A DNA stretch of 64,000 nt from Lepus europaeus (GCF_033115175.1 NC_084836.1:64771297-64835296), one strand, 5' to 3'; numbered from the stretch's first letter, positions 9,896 to 21,719 are shown. Numbers and translations: made by a program. The notes: a model not told the origin generated them from the letters alone.

Positions 9896-10135
9896 CAATC
9901 CCCAAATGTCAGGAACAGCCAGGGTTGGGCCAGGTTGAAGCCAAGAACCAGGAATTCCATCTGGGTCTCCCACACAGGTGTGGAGGCCCAACTTCCTGAG
10001 CCATCTCCTGCTGCCCTTCCCAGGTGCGTTATCAGAAAGCTGGATTACAACTGAAGCAGCCAGGACTTGAACCGGTGCTTCTTTGCAATCCTGGCATTGG
10101 TGACAGCTCAATTTGCTATGCTACAATGCTGGCCT
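9895..10135 (-). mobile_element. CSINE, old, tail truncated
   Basis: CAATCCCCAAATGTCAGG to GCTACAATGCTGGCC. The next 750 bases (10136-10885) show no gene or repeat I recognise. Confidence 0.7.
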
Positions 10136-10885
10136 CAACATGGGATTAAGACACCTCTGAACAAAGTATATGAAGGACTTGTTCACTGTGGTGGCTACAC
10201 AGGGGCAGAAATATAGAGGGAGATACATATGCAGATGTGTTTATATTTACATGCGATGACAGCTGTCAACATATGTACATCTTTTTTGGCTGTGCGATGA
10301 AAATACAGTGGAAACACACCTTCTTGGTTGCATTGTAATAGTATAGATCTGATAACGAATCCTCTTAGAGACATTCCACTTGGTGGACGCTGTTGTTTTA
10401 TGTCTCGTTTTGAGTTGAGCTTTAAGGGAATGCAGTGTTTTAACTGTCACTTTGCCAGAACTAGAGGTCTGTTGCCATTTTTGTCTTCTATGAAATGTTT
10501 GTTCCCAAGAAAGGCAGGAGCACATTTTTTTTTCTAACAGATTGAGTTGGTATAGTATATTTTTGGTTATCAAAATATTCACACACTTTTGGGATTTTGA
10601 AGTGGTAAATATTCATGATGTGTGAAAAAACATGAGACATACGGTACAGTCTCAGTCCCATGAAGCTGGATGTTGTACAGATCCACACAGGACCTGGAAG
10701 GACGTGTCCAACCGCAGCCTGCTTGTGCGTATGGAGTACCTTGTGCTTCGCTTCCTGTGTCTTTCAGTTCTCCAAAACACACTAACTTTTAAAAAATTAT
10801 TATAGGGTTATTTTGAAAACCTATAAAGGGAAAATACCTCCAGTGCTAAATAAAACACATCATCACTTGTTAAGTCCTGCATTTC

Positions 10886-10937
10886 AATGCTTCTCAGTCT
10901 TTTGGCTGAGATAACTGCTCTTATCAGTTTACTGTAA
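10886..10937 (+). pseudogene. U2 snRNA pseudogene fragment
   Basis: AATGCTTCTCAGTCTTTTGG then CTGAGATAA, a gap of about 14 bases, then CTGCTCTTATCAGTTTACTG. This matches the first 60 bases of U2 snRNA with several substitutions and the gap over the branch-site-pairing region. The 3' part is absent, as in many U2 retrocopies. Confidence 0.75.
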
Positions 10938-11064
10938 GTCCGACCTCCCACAAACACTAAAATATGACTCAGTAGCCTTCCTCACCACTTTATCAGGATC
11001 ATCGTTCCTCCTGCTCCAACGTGCTCCTTACTGAGAACTTCCCAGAAGGGTCTTCAATAGTCAC

Positions 11065-11432
11065 CTTTTTTTTTTTTTTATTTTTTTTTATTTTTTTATT
11101 TTTGACAGGCAGAGTGGACAGTGAGAGAGAGAGAGAGACAGAGAGAAAGGTCTTCCTTTGCCGTTGGTTCACCCTCTAATGGCCGCCGCGGTAGCGCGCT
11201 GCGGCCGGCGCACCGCGCTGTTCCGATGGCAGGAGCCAGGTGCTTCTCCTGGTCTCCCATGGGGTGCAGGGCCCAAACACTTGGGCCATCCTCCACTGCA
11301 CTCCCTGGCCACAGCAGAGAGCTGGCCTGGAAGAGGGGCAACCGGGACAGGATCGGTGCCCCAACCGGGACTAGAACCCGGTGTGCCGGCGCCGCAAGGC
11401 GGAGGATTAGCCTGTTGAGCCACGGCGCCGGC
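11065..11432 (-). mobile_element. CSINE2
   Basis: Duplication CAATAGTCAC at 11055-11064 and 11433-11442. Confidence 0.9.
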
Positions 11433-11540
11433 CAATAGTCACATTTCTAAGAGCACTCTATTTGTGATTTGTAGGTATTCACTAAGATTATAGAAGTTTT
11501 TTCCATAACTCTCCTCTGAGCCCTCACCAGCCTCACCTTT

Positions 11541-11578
11541 TTTTAAAATTTTTAAAAATTTATTTGACAGGTAGAGTT

Positions 11579-11614
<36 letters not shown>

Positions 11615-11871
11615 GTCTTCCTTCCATTGGTTCACTCTCCAAATGGCCACTATGGACGGTGCTGCGCCGATGCGAAGCCAGGAGCCAGGTGCTTCTTCCT
11701 GGATTCCCATGCAGGTGCAGGGCCCAAGCACCTGAGCCATCCTCCACTGCCTTCCCAGGCCACAGCAGAGAGCTGGACTGGAAGAGGAGCAGCCAGGACT
11801 AGAACCGGCGCCCACATGGGATGCCAGCTCTGCAGGCGGAGGATTAACCAAGTGAGCCACGGCACCGGCCC
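11541..11871 (-). mobile_element. CSINE
   Basis: Duplication CCAGCCTCACCTTT at 11527-11540 and 11872-11885. 11886-12460 beyond is unassigned. Confidence 0.9.
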
Positions 11872-12460
11872 CCAGCCTCACCTTTAATCTCCATATTTTG
11901 ACCAACAATCCCTTGAAGGCAATCTAGGCTTTTCTTAGCATGTGCCTCAAAACTCTTCCAGCATTTACTCTCCCCCACTTCTAAAGACACCTCCACATCT
12001 TGAGGTGTTTGTTCTACACCATTCCACTTCATGTTACCAAAGCCTGTGTCTTCTGGTGCTGCCATGACAAAATACCACAGGCCAAGAGACAAACAACGAA
12101 CATTTCCTTTCTCACACTTATGGAGGTTGGAAGCACAAGAGTAAGGTGCTAGCAGAGTTGATTTGTTTGTCCATAACATACAGGAATGTGAGACCTGTGA
12201 ACAGAAATAATTCTACTCCTTCCTAATTTACATGCTTTTTTATTTTCTTTTTCCTGCCTAACTGCTCAGGCTAGAATTTTTAGTACACAATTACAAAAAG
12301 CTGCGGTGAAGGCAGGCATCCTTACTGTCCTTCTGACTTAAGGGTAAAGCCTTTTGAGTAAGATGCTAGGATTTTAAATATAGGCCCTTTATCATGATGA
12401 GGAAGTTTCAGAAACTATTCCTAAATTTCATGAGTGTTTCTATCATTAAAGAGCATTTGT

Positions 12461-12790
12461 GGAGGTCGAAGCTGTGGTGTAGTGGGTAAAGCCGCTGCCT
12501 GCAGTGCCGGCATCCCATATGGGCACTAGTTCAAGTCCCGGCTGCTCCCCTTCCAGTCCAGCTCTCTGCTATGATCTGGGAAAGCAGTAGAAGATGGCCC
12601 ACGTCCTTGGACCCCTGCACCCACGTGGGAGACCCAGAAGAAGCTCTTAGCTCCTGGCTTCGGATAGCACAGCTCCGGCCATTGTGGCCACTTGGAGAGT
12701 GAACCAGAGGATGGAAGACCTTTCTCTGCCTCTCCCTCTTCTTCTCTCTCTGTGTAACTCTGACATTCAAGTAAATAAATTTTTTTTTTA
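12461..12790 (+). mobile_element. CSINE
   Basis: GGAGGTCGAAGCTGTGG to AAGTAAATAAAT. Confidence 0.82.
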
Positions 12791-12837
12791 GAAAATGGAA
12801 GCTGAATTTAAAAAAAAAGGAACATTTGTGACTTTTT

Positions 12838-13175
12838 TTTTTTTTTTTTGACAGGCAGAGTGGACAGTGAGAGGGAGAGACAGAGAGAAAGGTCTTCCTT
12901 TACCATTGGTTCACCCTCCAATGGCCGCTGCGGCCGGCGCACTGTGGCCTGCGCACTGCGCTGATCCGAAGGCAGGAGCCAGGTGTTTATCCTGGTCTCC
13001 CATGAGGGGCAGGGCCCAAGCACTTGGGCCATCCTCCACTGCACTCCCTGGCCACAGCAGAGAGCTGGCCTGGAAGAGGGGCAACCGGGACAGGATCGGT
13101 GCCCCGACCGGGACTAGAACCCAGGGTGCAGGCGCCTCAGGCAGAGGATTAGCCTATTGAGCCGTGGCGCTGGCC
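12838..13175 (-). mobile_element. CSINE2
   Basis: 15-bp duplication CATTTGTGACTTTTT at 12823-12837 and 13176-13190. Confidence 0.9.
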
Positions 13176-13201
13176 CATTTGTGACTTTTTAAATTCTTTT
13201 T

Positions 13202-13529
13202 TTTCCCCACAGATTTATTTATCTATTTGAAAGGCAGAGTGACAAAGAGACAGGGAGAAAGAGAGAGAAAGATCTTCCATCCACTGGTTACTCCTCAAAT
13301 GACTACTATAGCTGAATCTGGGCCAGGCTGAAGTCAAGGGCCAGGAGCTCCATCCAGGTCTCCCACAAGGGTGGCAGGGGCCAAGCACGTGCATTATCTT
13401 CCACTTCCTTCCAAAAGGCACAGCAGGGAACTGGATCGCAGCAGCTGGGACTTGAACAGGTACTCATACTAGACGCTGGCATCCCAGGCACAGCCAGAAG
13501 CGTAACCTGCTGTGCCACAATGCCAGCCC
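13202..13529 (-). mobile_element. CSINE, older
   Basis: CACAGATTTATTTATCTATTTG to CCACAATGCCAGCCCC. Confidence 0.8.
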
Positions 13530-13666
13530 CTGGGGTTAGTTCTTCTAATTCTTATTTAAATGTGTGGTAGCTTTTTGGTTCTGGAATTGGGGAAGGGGGA
13601 GGTTTTTGGTTAGTGATTCAATCTTTTTATGTTACAAATCTCTTCAGATTTTATATTTATTTTGTA

Positions 13667-13990
13667 AAGATTGTTTTTATTTTTGAGAGGAAGGGAGGGA
13701 GGGAGGCAGGTGTGTGGGTGGGAGAGGGAGAGAGAGAGAGAGACAGAGTCAGTCTTCCATCTGCTGATTCACTCCCCAAATGGCAGCAACAGCCAGGGCT
13801 GAGCCAAGCCATAATCAGGAGCCTGAATTCCATCTGGGTCTCCCATGTGAGAGCCATCTGCTGCTGCTTTTCCAGTGCATTAGCCGGGAGCTGGATCAGA
13901 AGAAAAGCAGCTGGGACATGGAATCAACACTCATATGGGATGCCCATGTTGCAGGCGGCAGCTTAACCCACTGCACCACAACACAGGCCC
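13667..13990 (-). mobile_element. CSINE, older
   Basis: AAAGATTGTTTTTATTTTTGAG with an expanded (GGGA)n/(GA)n block, ending CACAACACAGGCCCC. Confidence 0.78.
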
Positions 13991-14122
13991 CTTTATTCTT
14001 TCTTGAGTTATTTTGGTAATCCCTGTGTTCTTAGAATTTGTCCACTTCACTTAGATTATCTAGTTTGTTGATATGCAGTTGTTAATAGTATTTGCCTAAG
14101 GTTGGTAGTAATGTCTCCATTT

Positions 14123-14560
14123 TTATTTATTTTATTCATATTTATTTGGGAGGCAAAATGAAAGAGAGAGAGAGAGATGTTCCATCTTCTGGTTCACTTT
14201 TTTTTTTTTTTTAAGATTTATTTATTTTTATTTGAAAGTAGAGTTACACAGAGGAGAGGCAGAGAGAGAGAGAGGTCTTCCATCTGATGGTTCACTCCAC
14301 AATTGGCTGCAACAGCCGGTGCTGTGCCCATCCGAAGCCAGGAGCCAGGAGCTTCTTCCGGGTCTCCCACGTGGGTGCAGTTGCCCAAGGACTTGGGCCA
14401 CCTTCCACTGCTTTCCCAGGCCATAGCAGAGAGCTGGATTGGAAGAGGAGCAGCCAGGTCTTGAACCGGCGCCCATATGGGATGCCAGCGCTTCCAGCAC
14501 TGGCCCTGGTTCACTTTCCAAATCCCCAAATGCCTGCAACAAGCTTGGAAAGACTGAAGC
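14123..14560 (-). mobile_element. Old CSINE split by a younger CSINE
   Basis: Outer pieces 14123-14200 and 14508-14560. Inner element 14201-14507 is flanked by GGTTCACTTT copies (14191-14200, 14508-14517). Confidence 0.78.
14201..14507 (-). mobile_element. CSINE (inner)
   Basis: TTAAGATTTATTTATTTTTATTTG to CTTCCAGCACTGGCCC. Its head lacks the last part of the consensus. Confidence 0.85.
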
Positions 14561-14866
14561 CAGAAGCTAGAGAGAAGCAACAGACTAAATAAAGGTACTA
14601 AAAGAATTAAAAAAAAAAAAAGAAATAAAAAAGAAATTCAGAATACAAAGAAAAGATACCATTGGATCAGCAAAATCCAGAATTCAGGAAGACCTGTAGG
14701 ACAAAAATACAGTTTATTCAATAGATAAACTGTAAGAGAAACAAAAACCTAGATGGTTAATGGATGATTGTTTCCTGTAGATATCCACAGGCTAGGGAAT
14801 GCCTGAGTCACTACAGGGTCGGCCACTAGGAGTTAGAAATGTTGTCACTCTGAAAAAGCACATGAA

Positions 14867-15194
14867 GGGGCTGGCACTGTGGCATAGCGGGTTAACTCGC
14901 CACCTGTAGTGCTGGCATCCTATATGGGTGCTGCTTTGAGTCTCGGCTGTTCCACTTCCAATACAGCTCCCTGCTAATGCACCTGGGAAAGCAAGAGAAG
15001 ATGGCCCAAGTGCTTGGGCCCCTGCACCCACGTGGGAGACCTGGAAGAGAAGCTTCTGGCTCCTGGCTTTGGCTTGGCTCAACCCTGGTTATTGCAGTCA
15101 TTTGGGGAGTGAACCAGTGGATGGAAGACCTCTTTTTACTCTGTCTCTGCCTCTCTGTAACTCTGCCTTTCAAATAAATAAATATTTTTTTAAA
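14867..15194 (+). mobile_element. CSINE
   Basis: GGGGCTGGCACTGTGGC to AAATAAATAAATATT, flanked by AGCACATGAA / AGCATGTGAA. Confidence 0.85.
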
Positions 15195-15344
15195 AGCATG
15201 TGAAATTCCTTTTGAAAAAAATCCTTTTGAAAAACAAGAAGGCAATTTATATGTGCTTAAAATATATCTTGAAGCATACATAAGAAACTGCCTCTAGAAA
15301 GTGGAACTGAATGTGAGATATCATTGTATATCCTTTTCATTGAA

Positions 15345-15600
15345 AAAATTTCATCTTAGAAGCACAGAGAAAGAGCATCATCTACTGGTTCACTTCCCAA
15401 ATGCCTGCAATGATTGGGGTTGGGTGGAGCCGCAGTTGGGAACCAAGAACTCAACCCTGGTCTTATATATGGGTGGCAGGGACTCAGCTACTTGAGCCGC
15501 CACACACTGCTGCCTCCCAAGATCTGCATTAGCAGGAAGCTGGAATCAGGAGCCAGAGCCTGGAATGGTACTCAGGCTCCCCAGTATAGGACATGGCTGT
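15345..15600 (-). mobile_element. Very old CSINE
   Basis: Degraded: CATCTACTGGTTCACTTCCC, GCATTAGCAGGAAGCTGG, GGTACTCAGGCTCCCC. Confidence 0.6.
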
Positions 15601-15867
15601 CATAACCATGTCTTGAGTGCTAAGTCAAATACCCACTCTGTTTATGTTTTCTTTTTGGTGACCAAAAATCATATAATTGGAAAAGAAAGGAGAAATAGAA
15701 GAGAGGAGGAAGCAAAGTCTTTAGACCAGTTGTGTTTCTCTAACTTCTGTCAAGCAGGTCTAGTTTCTAAATTCTGGTCAACTCCCTTCCATAGAACAAC
15801 ACTTCAGGTCTTTGAAAATGCCTTTCTTTTCCCCCTTAGTTTTCTTTTCTCTAGCTAAATGTCTCCA

Positions 15868-16131
15868 GAGTGCTTGGTTTGAGTTTTGACTCTGTTTCTG
15901 ATCTAGCTGCCTATTGATTTGCAACTTGGAAGGCAGCAGATCATAGCCCCTGCCACCCACGTGGGAGACCTGGATGTAGCTCCTGGCTCCGCTCCTGTCT
16001 TCAGCATGGCCTGGCCTTGGCTGTTGTGGGCATTTGGGAAGTGAGCTAGTGGATGGAAGATCTCTATCTGCCTCTGTCATTCTGTCTCTTCCTTCCTTTC
16101 AAATAAAACATTTTTTAAAAAATATATAAAG
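15868..16131 (+). mobile_element. Old CSINE
   Basis: 5' truncated: GTGCTTGGTTTGAGTTTTG to TTTCAAATAAAACATTTT. Confidence 0.65.
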
Positions 16132-16135
16132 TATT

Positions 16136-16470
16136 GGGGCCGGCGCTGTGGGACAGGAGGTTAATCGTCCGCCTATGGTGCAGTCATCCCATATGGGCAC
16201 CAGTTCTAGTCCTGGCTGCTCTGCTTCCGATCCAGCTCTCTGCTGTGGCCTGGGAAAGCAGTAGAAGAAGGCCCAAGTGCCTGGGCCCCTGCGCCCACGT
16301 CAGAGCCCCGGAAGAAGCTCCTGGGTCTTGGCTTCAGATTGGCTCAGCTCCAGCCATTGCGGCCATTTGGTGAGTGAACCAGCAGATGGAAGATCTCTCT
16401 CTCTGTCTCTCCCTCTCACTGTCTGTAACTCTACCTCTCAAATAAATGAAATATTTAAATAAACATATAA
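16136..16470 (+). mobile_element. CSINE
   Basis: GGGGCCGGCGCTGTGGG to CTCAAATAAATGAAAT. Confidence 0.85.
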
Positions 16471-16699
16471 AGTATATAATAAAATATTAGCATGATGTAT
16501 AAATAAAATATAAATAAATAAAGTATTTCTACATTGTTGGTTCATTCTACTCCATATTACTTCATAGAGTACATTGTGGACTTATTTTTCCACAGCTGTA
16601 ATTAACCCTGTCTGTTACCGTCCATCAGTTGTGAGCCAGGGGCCTGGATGAATGACCTTGCTAATTTTATCTGGGCTTTTTAAGATTTATTTATTTTTT

Positions 16700-17013
16700 T
16701 GGGCTGGCGCTGTGGCATAGTGGATAAAACCCCAGCCTGCAGTACCAGCATCCCATATAGGCACCGGTTTGAGTCCTGGCTGCTCCACTTCTGATCTGGC
16801 TCTCTGCTATGGCCCGGGAAAGTAGAAGATGGACCTAGTCCTTCGGCCCCTGCACCCACGTGGGAGACCTGGGGGAAGCTCCTGGCTCCTGGCTTTGGTT
16901 GGGCGCAGCTCTGGCTATTGTGGCCATCCGAGGAGTGAACCAGTGGATGGAAGACCTCTCTTTCTGCCTTTCCTCTCTGTGTAACTCTGACTTTCAAATA
17001 AATAAATTAATTA
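16700..17013 (+). mobile_element. CSINE inserted in the tail of another
   Basis: GGGCTGGCGCTGTGGC to AAATAAATAAATTAATT. The AAGATTTATTTATT just before it (16681) belongs to the minus-strand copy that continues after it. Confidence 0.82.
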
Positions 17014-17333
17014 AAAAGATTAATTTATTTGAAAGGTACAGAGATAGAGGGAAAGGCAGAGAGAAAGAGATCTTCCATTTGCTGACTTACTTCCCAAATG
17101 GCCATAATGGCTGCGGCTGGGCCAGGCTGGACCCAGGGACCTGGAGCTCCATCCTGGTCTCCACTTAGCTGGCAGAGGCCCAAGCACTTGGACTATCAGC
17201 TGCTGCCTTCACAGGTGCATTAGTGGGGAGCTGGATCTGACTCAGAGCAGCCAGAACTGGAACAGGCAACCCGTGGATATGGGATGCCAGCACCTCAAGA
17301 GGTAGCTTAACCCACTGCACCACAACACCGGCC
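17014..17333 (-). mobile_element. CSINE, older
   Basis: AAAAGATTAATTTATTTG to CCACAACACCGGCC. 17334-18410 beyond holds no gene I can see. Confidence 0.8.
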
Positions 17334-18407
17334 TGTATTATCTGTTCAGATTCAGTTATTTTTTGGGCCATGATCTTGCCTTTTGGATTCTCACTGTGTC
17401 TTGTCTGTGCAACTTATCTGAAAATCAAATTGCTATGATTCAATGTTTTATTCATCATGTACTCACAAACGCTGGATTATTTCCATGGATTCTAATTCCC
17501 TATCTCCAGTGTTGCCTCCCATCATCTGTTCTGTATCCCGCAGCTTTTGATATTTAAAAAAAAAAAAAAAAAAAAAACACCTCAGAAATCTCATCTGTTC
17601 TTTCCCTAACTTGAAAAAAAATCTAAATGGATTTCCCATGCCCTCGGGACAGGGGCAAATTCCTTAACTGAGGCTTCCACTGACCTGGCCCACGCCCTGA
17701 GGCTTTGCCCCTCAGCACTTCTCTGTCCCACCTTCTGTACCTGTCACAGGTGGCCTCTTTTCTCTCAGCCTCCAAGCAAGTGCTTTTTCTAGAACATCTT
17801 CCCTTCAGCAAACATCAGCCCCACTGTATCACAGTACACCATTCCCGAACTCTCATGGCACGTTCAGTCTAGGGAGAAGCAGGTTATAGCCAAGTGCATA
17901 CATCTCTACAATGTCGAAACAGAATGAATCCAAGCAGGACTCAGTTATTAAAAAAAGAAAGAAGAAACAGCTCTGTGCAGAGACTGTGTGGTGGGGTGGG
18001 AGGCAGGAGGATGGCCTGGGGAATTCTCAAACCTCCACTGAAACAAAACCAAAATCAAAGCTTAGCAGCTAGATGGGAAAATCAGAAAGTCAGAGCGCTG
18101 ATAACAGAACTATGTGATCAGATAGCTCTACACAGTAGGGATGAAGGACCAAAACCCACAAGACCTGCTGGTCGGGCACATCTTTGCAGGAGACCTCAGA
18201 TGAAGCAAAGCTGAGGGTGGGGTGTGGGGCGGGGGTGGCTCAGGGAGACCAGAGAGCTGGAGAAGCTCCAAATTGCCTGTATCTGTTTGCTGGACAGCCC
18301 GAGGGCCCCGCCAAATAGGAGCAGGAGCAGGGGAGCAGGGAGAGGTTCTGCCCGCTCTGTTATAGCAAGGGCTGGCCCACAGCAGTGAGGTCTTAGGAGG
18401 TTGGACC

Positions 18408-18500
18408 AGGGGTGACATTGTGGCACAGCAGGCTAAGCCACTTGCCAAACAGGGGCATCCCACATCCAAATGATGTTCGAGTCCTGGCTGCTTTGCTGGA
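18408..18500 (+). mobile_element. Old CSINE fragment
   Basis: GGGGTGACATTGTGGCACAG to GAGTCCTGGCTGC, only the tRNA-like head. Confidence 0.6.
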
Positions 18501-18716
18501 GACAACAAAGCTGGCTGGAGAAATACCAATATAAGGGATGAGAGTGAACATTGTTATTTTAGTTACTTATGGAATTGAGACTAAATGAAAGTTAAAAGAG
18601 AGCATGTAGTATACAGTGGCCACTTAATCTGACAATGCAGACATTATAACTGTAAGAAACAGGAACAGATGGGTAGGTGTTTGGTGTAGTGGTTAAAACA
18701 CTACTTGGGAAGCCTA

Positions 18717-18719
<3 letters not shown>

Positions 18720-18757
<38 letters not shown>
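18720..18757. repeat. (TA)n microsatellite
   Basis: About 19 TA units between two SINE pieces. Confidence 0.9.
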
Positions 18758-18761
<4 letters not shown>

Positions 18762-18762
<1 letters not shown>

Positions 18763-19097
18763 TTTTTGACAGGCAGAGTTAGACAGTGAGAGAGAGACAG
18801 AGAGAAAGGTCTTCCTTTTCCATTGGTTCACCCCCCAAATGGCTGCTAAGGCCAGTGTGCTGCAGCCGGCGCACTGCGCCAATACGAAGCCAGGAGCCAG
18901 GTGCTTCCTCCTGGTCTCCCATGCGGGTGCAGAGCCCAAGCACTTGGCCCATCATCCACTGCCTTCCTGGGCCACAGCAGAGAGCTGGACTGGAAGAAGA
19001 GCAACCGGGACAGAATCCAGTGCCCCAACTGGGACTAGAACCTGGGGTGCCGGCACCGCAGGCGAAGGATTAGCCAAGTGAGCAGCTGCGCTGGCCG
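18762..19097 (-). mobile_element. CSINE
   Basis: TTTTTTTTGACAGGCAGAG to GCAGCTGCGCTGGCC. Confidence 0.85.
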
Positions 19098-19373
19098 CCT
19101 ACCTCCCATATTAGAACGTCTGGGTTTGAGTCCCTGCTCTGCTGCCAATTCCAGCTTCCTACTGAAGTACACTCTGGGAGGCAGGAGGTGATGGCTCAGG
19201 TACTGAGGTCCCTGCCACTCATATGAGAGAGTTGGACTGAGTTTCAGATTCCTGGCTTTGGTCTGGCCTGGTCCTGCCTATTGTGGGCATTTGGGAGTGA
19301 ACCAGATGTGACCTCTCTATCTTGCTTTGTCTTTCTGCCTTTCATATAAATGGGTAAATTTTAGAGCAACCAG

Positions 19374-19645
19374 GGGTGGACAGTGTGGCACAGTGTGTTA
19401 AGTTGCTGCTTGGGACTCCTGCATCCCAAACCAGAGTGCCTGGTTTGAGCCCCAGCTACTCTGTGCTTCCAATACAGTTTCATGCTGATGTACCCGGGAG
19501 GCAGTGAATGACGGCCCAAGTGCCCAAGTGCTTGGGTTCCCGGCACCCACGTGGGAGTCACAGAGGGAGTTCCTGGTTTCTGGCTTCAGCCTGGCCCAGT
19601 CCCGGCTGTTGGCAGGCATTTGGGGAGTGAACCAGTGAGTGGGAG
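19374..19645 (+). mobile_element. Old CSINE
   Basis: GGGTGGACAGTGTGGCACAG to AGTGAACCAGTGAG, tail lost. Confidence 0.65.
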
Positions 19646-19699
19646 ATGTTTGTCCTAACAAAATGAAAATAATAAATAGTGATTTTCTTATCTATTTAC

Positions 19700-20100
19700 T
19701 GATTTTCACTTTATTTGAACAGGAGAGAAAGAGAGAAAGAGAGAGGGAGGGAGGGAGAGGGAGAGAGGGAAGGGAGAGAGGGGGGAGAGGGAGAGAGGGG
19801 GAGAGAGAGGGAGGAGGGGGAGGAGGAGAGGGAGAAGGAAAGAGGGAGGGAGAGGGGGGAGGGGGAGGATGAGAGGGAGAAGGAGAGAGGGAGGGAGGGG
19901 GGAGGGGAGGGGGGAGAGAGGTAGAGAGACAGACAAAGCCAAGAGCCTAGAATTCAATCTGGGTCTCCTGTAGGGAACCTGGTAGGGACTTGAGCCACCA
20001 TCTGCTGCCTCCACCGGTGCACATTAGCAGGAAGCTGGATCAAAAGGAGAGCCAGGACTTGCATCCAGTACTCCAATATGGGATGTGGGCGTCCTGAGTA
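19700..20100 (-). mobile_element. Old CSINE with expanded purine block
   Basis: CACTTTATTTGAACAGG, about 210 bases of GA/GGGA, then GAATTCAATCTGGGTCTCC to ATGGGATGTGGGCGTCC. Confidence 0.65.
19721..19869 (+). repeat. 149-bp uninterrupted purine tract
   Basis: Only A and G from 19721 to 19869 (GAGGGA/GGGGGA-type units). Near-pure purine continues to about 19921. Confidence 0.9.
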
Positions 20101-20111
20101 GGGTTTGTGTA

Positions 20112-20426
20112 TTTATTTAGATTTTTTTATTTGAAAGGCACAGTGACAGAGAGGGAGAGAGAATCTTCCATCCACTGGTTCACTCCCCAAATGGCCATAA
20201 CAACCAGGAATGGGATAAGCTAAAGCCAGGAGCCAAGAACTCCACCCAGGTCTCCCATGTGGGAGGCAAGGGACCAACTACTTGGGCCATCATCCACAGC
20301 ATTCCCAGCTGCATGAGCAGGAAGCTGGATTGGAAGCAAAGCAGGCAGGACTGGAACCGGCTCTCTGATACAGGATATGGGCATCACAAGCAGTGGCTTA
20401 GCTCACTGAGCCACAATACTGGCTCC
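20112..20426 (-). mobile_element. CSINE, older
   Basis: GTATTTATTTAGATTTTTT to GAGCCACAATACTGGCTCC. Confidence 0.78.
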
Positions 20427-20510
20427 AAATTTTAATGAGAATGTATCCAATATTTCCATGTTAAGTATAATATTTAACTATAGTTTTGGGGGAGAAAAAA
20501 AAAGTTCCTG

Positions 20511-20738
20511 GGGCTGGTGATGTGGTGTAGAAGACTAAGCCTCCGCCTGCAGTGCAGGCATCCCATGTGGGCGCCAGTTCGAGTCCTGGCTGTTCAATTT
20601 CCTATCCAGCTCTCTGCTAATGTGCCTGGGAGGGCCGCAGAAGATGGCCCAAGTACTCACGTGGGAGACCTGGAGGAAGCTCCTGGCTTCAGCCTTTCTT
20701 TCTTTAACTCTCTCAAACAAATAAATTAAAATCTTTTA
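20511..20738 (+). mobile_element. CSINE with internal deletion
   Basis: GGGGCTGGTGATGTGGTG to AACAAATAAATTAAAATC. The part between TGGCTTCAGCC and the CT tail is missing. Confidence 0.8.
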
Positions 20739-20739
20739 A

Positions 20740-21092
20740 AAGATTATTTATATTTGAAAGGCAGTGATATAGAAGAGAGAGAGCAATCATCCTTCCTGGT
20801 TCACTCTCCAAGATGGCCACAACAGCTAGGGATGGGCCGTTGGTTCACCCTCCAATGGCCGCCGCGGCTGGCGTGCTGTGGCTGGCGCACCGCGCTGATC
20901 CAAAGCCAGGAGCCAGGAGCCTCCTCTGGGTTTCCCACGTGGGTGCAGGGGCCCAAGCACTTGGACCATCCTCCACTGCTCTCCCAGGACAGGACACAGC
21001 AGAGAGCTGGATTGGAAGAGGAGCAGCCGGGACATATGGGATGCCAGTGCAGCAGGCAGAGGCCCAGTCTACTATGTCACAGCGCCAGTCCC
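20740..21092 (-). mobile_element. Chimeric CSINE
   Basis: The tail side is of the older type (to AGCTAGGGATGGGCC, about 20839). It then switches to young CSINE2 text beginning again at GTTGGTTCACCCTCC, so the mid-element box appears twice, and then returns to an older-type head. Confidence 0.75.
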
Positions 21093-21111
21093 TCAAATAT
21101 AAATAATCTTG

Positions 21112-21440
21112 GCCGGCGCTGTGGCTCAACAGGCTAATCCTCCGCCTTGTGGCGCCGGCACACCCGGCTCTAGTCCCCCTCAGGGCGCCGGATTCTGTCC
21201 CGGTTGCCCCTCTTCCAGGCCAGCTCTCTGCTGTGGCCCGGGAATGCAGTGGAGGATGGCCCAAGTGCTTGGGCCCTGCACCCCATGGGAGACCAGGAGA
21301 AGCACCCGGCTCCTGCCTTTGGATCAGCGCGGTGCGCCAGCCACAGCACGCCGGCCACGGCGGCCATTGGAGGGTGAACCAACGGCAAAAGGAAGACCTT
21401 TCTCTCTCTCTCTCTCACTGTCCACTCTGCCTGTCAAAAA
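21112..21440 (+). mobile_element. CSINE2
   Basis: GGCCGGCGCTGTGGCTC to CACTGTCCACTCTGCCTGTC. Head-to-head with the chimeric copy, about 20 bases apart. Confidence 0.9.
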
Positions 21441-21719
21441 TTTAAAAAATATATAGATATATATTTATATATCTAAAAATGATCTTAAAAAAAGTTCCCT
21501 CTACTTTTAATTACTGAAAATCATTTTTAAAATTTATTATAAGTAACAAACTTTATCAAAAGCCTTTTTCTGTATCTCTTTAGGAAATCCTCTTGTCTTG
21601 CTGAGCCTAGTGATGTGGCAAATTAGATTTCCTGTTATTGAATCATTCTTGCATTTCAGAGGTAAAGCCTACTTTACAATGATTTGCTTTAAAATAATAG
21701 CTTGATTCAGCTCATTATT

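Larger units (their letters stand above)
18672..19365 (+). mobile_element. Very old CSINE split by a CSINE
   Basis: Head GTAGGTGTTTGGTGTAGTGG at 18672-18718. The rest resumes at 19098 (CCTACCTCCCATATTAG) to 19365. Between them lie a (TA)n run and a minus-strand CSINE. Confidence 0.6.

Noticed and set aside
17600-17830. Possible exon in CCTGGCCCACGCCCTGAGGC region
   Set aside because: No splice-bounded open frame with family similarity. It looks like an ancient L2-type remnant or unique sequence.
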